NCBI GenBank assembly: GCA_004322135.1
Contig: SCSG01000028.1
Location: 35,450 to 99,449 of the forward strand
DNA from: Burkholderiaceae bacterium
GTDB taxonomy: Bacteria > Pseudomonadota > Gammaproteobacteria > Burkholderiales > Burkholderiaceae_B
Direction of reading: 5' to 3'
DNA: 64,000 nucleotides
Under the pieces are notes generated by a model. That model did no database searches. It was not told where the DNA came from and saw only the letters and a list, made by a program, of their open reading frames with translations. The translations under genes and the position numbers were made by a program. Each line of letters begins with the position of its first letter. Within the stretch, counting starts at the first letter, position 1. Positions 61,787 through 64,000 of the stretch are shown here, one piece after another.

Positions 61787-64000
61787 TTAGCGTATGCGGG
61801 AGATGCGCACTTCGGCACCGCGCCGCTTTACCTCGAGTCCCTCGGACGGCAGGATGCGCAGACCTTCGAGCCCCTTGATATAGCTGGAACCCTGCATCTG
61901 CATGACCCGAATCTTGTTGCGCATGACAACCGGACTGTGTTCGGGCATGCCGAACATCCAGACTTCGTCGAGCAGCCTGGCCGAGTTGAATTCGCCGGTG
62001 TTTTGCGCAACGGGTCCCAGACACAGCATGTGTCCCTCGCGTCCAAAAACCGGCAGCGTATCCAGCCCAGCCTGAACGGTCCAGGTGGTTCCACCTTCGT
62101 AGCGCCAGCCGGTATTCAAATCCCACCAGGCATCGCCTTCGGGCAAATACACCTTGACGGTTGTGCCCTGGGCCAGAACCGGAGCCACCAGCAGTGCCGG
62201 CCCCAACATGTACTGAGTGTCCCAGACGTGCGCTACCGGGTCACCCGGAAAAGCAAGCGCCATGGAGCGCTGCACCGGCAAGCCGCTGCGCGCCGCGTCC
62301 TCGATAATGCCAAGAACGTAAGGAACCAGGCGATAGCGCCATTGCAGCCAATGCTGTACCAGGGATTGGGTCTTGGCATCAAAGGCCCCCGGCAATAGCG
62401 CGGGCAGGCCCTGAAAGCTGAAATTGGCCGAAAACACACTGGCGGCAAGCCAGCGGATATAAAGCTCGGGAGTCATGGATGCCGTCGACGCCGCGAAGTT
62501 ACCCAAGGCGTGCATCCGCACTGGAACCGCGCTGGCTCCGACTGAAAGCGCCATGCGCAACGACTGCTCGAACCCCGCCCAGCTATTATCGACGGCCAAC
62601 CCGCGCTGCCACGCATAGCGTTGCACGCCCGGAAACAAGTCGCCACTTAGCACGACACCGTCCTGGGGGGTTTTGTGACCCGCCACGGCATCGAACAAGG
62701 CCCGGCGCGCCAGCAAGGGATAAACCGTACGCAGCACTGCTCCCGTTTCACCACCGCGAGCCGTGACGCCATCGGGAATGTCGAACTGCGCATCACAGAC
62801 GGGTGCCGCCACACCTTCATCGAACATCGTCCGCTGGCGCTCGGACCATAGCTTATAAACGTCTTTATAGGTAAGGTCCAGCAGCCCGAAGGGCTTGTCA
62901 GCCGTGGCAGCGCATCCCCTGAAAACATGGGCGCTGCCATCATCGTTCATAAGCAGCCAACCGCGATCTTCCCATTCAGCAAACAGACCAGTGCCCGCAA
63001 GAACCCCAGGATGCGTCGGCACGACGACCTGAGCTGCAAGCTCCTGAAAGGCCGACAGCACGGAGCGTGGGTTGGAAACGCGGGAAGCGTCCCACTCGAA
63101 AGTAGGCTTGTCCTCCAGGAACCCATAAGGCGCTGGCGCTGCCAGCTGCACGGCATCAAGTCCGAGCCCCGACTCACGAAACTGCCGTACCTGCTCGAGC
63201 GTGGTCTGAATGGACTGCCCGGGCGCCTGGTCCAGCCAGACGCCCATGGGCCACAGGCCCGGCTGACCGGCCCGGCCTGTAAGGGCCGTGTATTGATTGA
63301 GGATCTCGGCCGGATCGCCGGCGAACAGAAAGACATCCAGCACCTTGGCGTGCAACGTGATGGCATATACATCGGAACCTTCAGATCCAAGGTCATGTTC
63401 GACCCGACCCAGGGTATTGACGTAAACGCCCCAGCCCTTGGGGCTCCAGGCCAGCGGCAGCGACCGCTGTACAGGGTGGTCGGCCACCACCCGCTGCCCG
63501 CGCCTATCAAGCTCGCCCGCTGTTTCGCCAAGACCATACAGCGAATCGTCGCCGTCAAGATCGAGCCCGAGGCGCCACACGCGCTTGCCGTCGGCGGCTT
63601 CAGTCAGACTCAATGCCTGCGCAGGATCAGAGCGCACCAGACACTGACCGTCCCTGCTTAGCGTAAATTGCAAGGGCGAATGCGTGATCTCCAGAACAAT
63701 GTCGCCTTGCTCCAGGCGCCAGCCCAGTTGCTCGCGTTCGGGGATGGAACTGACGGCAAGCTCGCCCACCGCCTCGTGGCGCGCGAGCAACATTTCAGCA
63801 TGCTGGCGCGAACGCATGGTTGGTTTTTCGTCAAGCAACTCGAGCGCCTGCGCAATACGCAAGCGATACACGCCCGGTGCATGTGCCTCTATTTGAAGCT
63901 GCAGACGGGTATCATCCACGGCGAAATCGACACGCGTAGATTTCGCCGTTAGAAACTGTAATGTATTAAGTTGCGTCACGTGAGCAAAGTCAGACTTGGG
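61787..64000 (-). CDS. glycoside hydrolase family 31 protein (partial)
   Basis: Alpha-glucosidase/xylosidase-type GH31 enzyme, at least 737 residues. The N-terminal beta-sandwich is followed by YGLGETAGELDRRG and the TIM barrel beginning PMGVWLDQAPGQS. By eye the nucleophile Asp falls in VCDAQFDIPD and the acid/base Asp in LAVDNSWAGFEQSLR, but both surroundings are degenerate compared with the usual KTDFGE and WGGDC-like motifs. The frame is open to the right edge. The only nearby start (GTG at 63979) has no ribosome-binding site, so the true start is probably outside the window. Confidence 0.78.
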   Translation of the reverse strand, partial: PKSDFAHVTQLNTLQFLTAKSTRVDFAVDDTRLQLQIEAHAPGVYRLRIAQALELLDEKPTMRSRQHAEMLLARHEAVGELAVSSIPEREQLGWRLEQGDIVLEITHSPLQFTLSRDGQCLVRSDPAQALSLTEAADGKRVWRLGLDLDGDDSLYGLGETAGELDRRGQRVVADHPVQRSLPLAWSPKGWGVYVNTLGRVEHDLGSEGSDVYAITLHAKVLDVFLFAGDPAEILNQYTALTGRAGQPGLWPMGVWLDQAPGQSIQTTLEQVRQFRESGLGLDAVQLAAPAPYGFLEDKPTFEWDASRVSNPRSVLSAFQELAAQVVVPTHPGVLAGTGLFAEWEDRGWLLMNDDGSAHVFRGCAATADKPFGLLDLTYKDVYKLWSERQRTMFDEGVAAPVCDAQFDIPDGVTARGGETGAVLRTVYPLLARRALFDAVAGHKTPQDGVVLSGDLFPGVQRYAWQRGLAVDNSWAGFEQSLRMALSVGASAVPVRMHALGNFAASTASMTPELYIRWLAASVFSANFSFQGLPALLPGAFDAKTQSLVQHWLQWRYRLVPYVLGIIEDAARSGLPVQRSMALAFPGDPVAHVWDTQYMLGPALLVAPVLAQGTTVKVYLPEGDAWWDLNTGWRYEGGTTWTVQAGLDTLPVFGREGHMLCLGPVAQNTGEFNSARLLDEVWMFGMPEHSPVVMRNKIRVMQMQGSSYIKGLEGLRILPSEGLEVKRRGAEVRISRIR

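Overview
The window looks like the chromosome of a betaproteobacterium of the Alcaligenaceae (Pusillimonas/Bordetella-like). This rests on the housekeeping order tsaE-amiC-mutL-miaA-purM-hda-pcnB-folK, the glyQ-glyS-gmhB-plsC-ygjP-gloA run, the lptD-surA-rsmA and amgK-murU blocks, and moderately high GC. That assignment is from memory of gene order; no database was searched. I see no phage, IS element, CRISPR array or rRNA.

Layout. (1) 0.2-11 kb: xerD, ybaK, an SDR/crotonase pair, a NitT/TauT-type ABC operon with two unrelated binding proteins, a CHRD protein, cytochrome b561, an MFS transporter and tRNA-Arg(CCT). (2) 11-38 kb: core genes for tRNA modification, wall hydrolysis, mismatch repair, purine synthesis, replication control, RNA polyadenylation, folate, glycyl-tRNA synthesis, heptose and phospholipid synthesis, outer-membrane biogenesis and peptidoglycan recycling. 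Inside this block is a fadE-type acyl-CoA dehydrogenase broken by one in-frame TGA. (3) 38-39 kb: a strongly self-complementary leader ahead of a small membrane-anchored coiled-coil protein.

(4) 39-57 kb is a catabolic region, almost all on the minus strand. Next to a benzoylformate decarboxylase-like enzyme lies a set (acyl-CoA dehydrogenase, MaoC-type hydratase, CaiB CoA-transferase, CitE-type lyase) that matches itaconate degradation to pyruvate and acetyl-CoA. An orphan branched-chain-type binding protein leads that unit. Upstream is a tightly coupled operon: two-subunit TPP decarboxylase, aldehyde dehydrogenase, molybdenum hydroxylase (large subunit fused to a CoxG domain), [2Fe-2S] subunit, acyl-CoA ligase and crotonase. 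A divergent LysR regulator faces it across a promoter with two dyads. Read in order it suggests 2-oxo acid to aldehyde to acid to CoA thioester to hydroxylated thioester to hydration or hydrolysis. The substrate is unknown. This is the best candidate in the window for an undescribed pathway.

(5) 57-64 kb: a Tat-exported tandem cupredoxin-like protein below a GATAAT-rich palindrome; a persulfide-type module (two YeeE/YedE proteins and a two-cysteine ArsR repressor below a near-perfect AT-rich dyad); tRNA-Lys(TTT) with a terminator; an ECF sigma factor with a ferritin-like protein and a cytochrome c; and a divergent GH31 glycosidase running off the right edge.

Gene starts were chosen from ribosome-binding sites, ATGA couplings and family knowledge. 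Functions come from motifs read in the translations.
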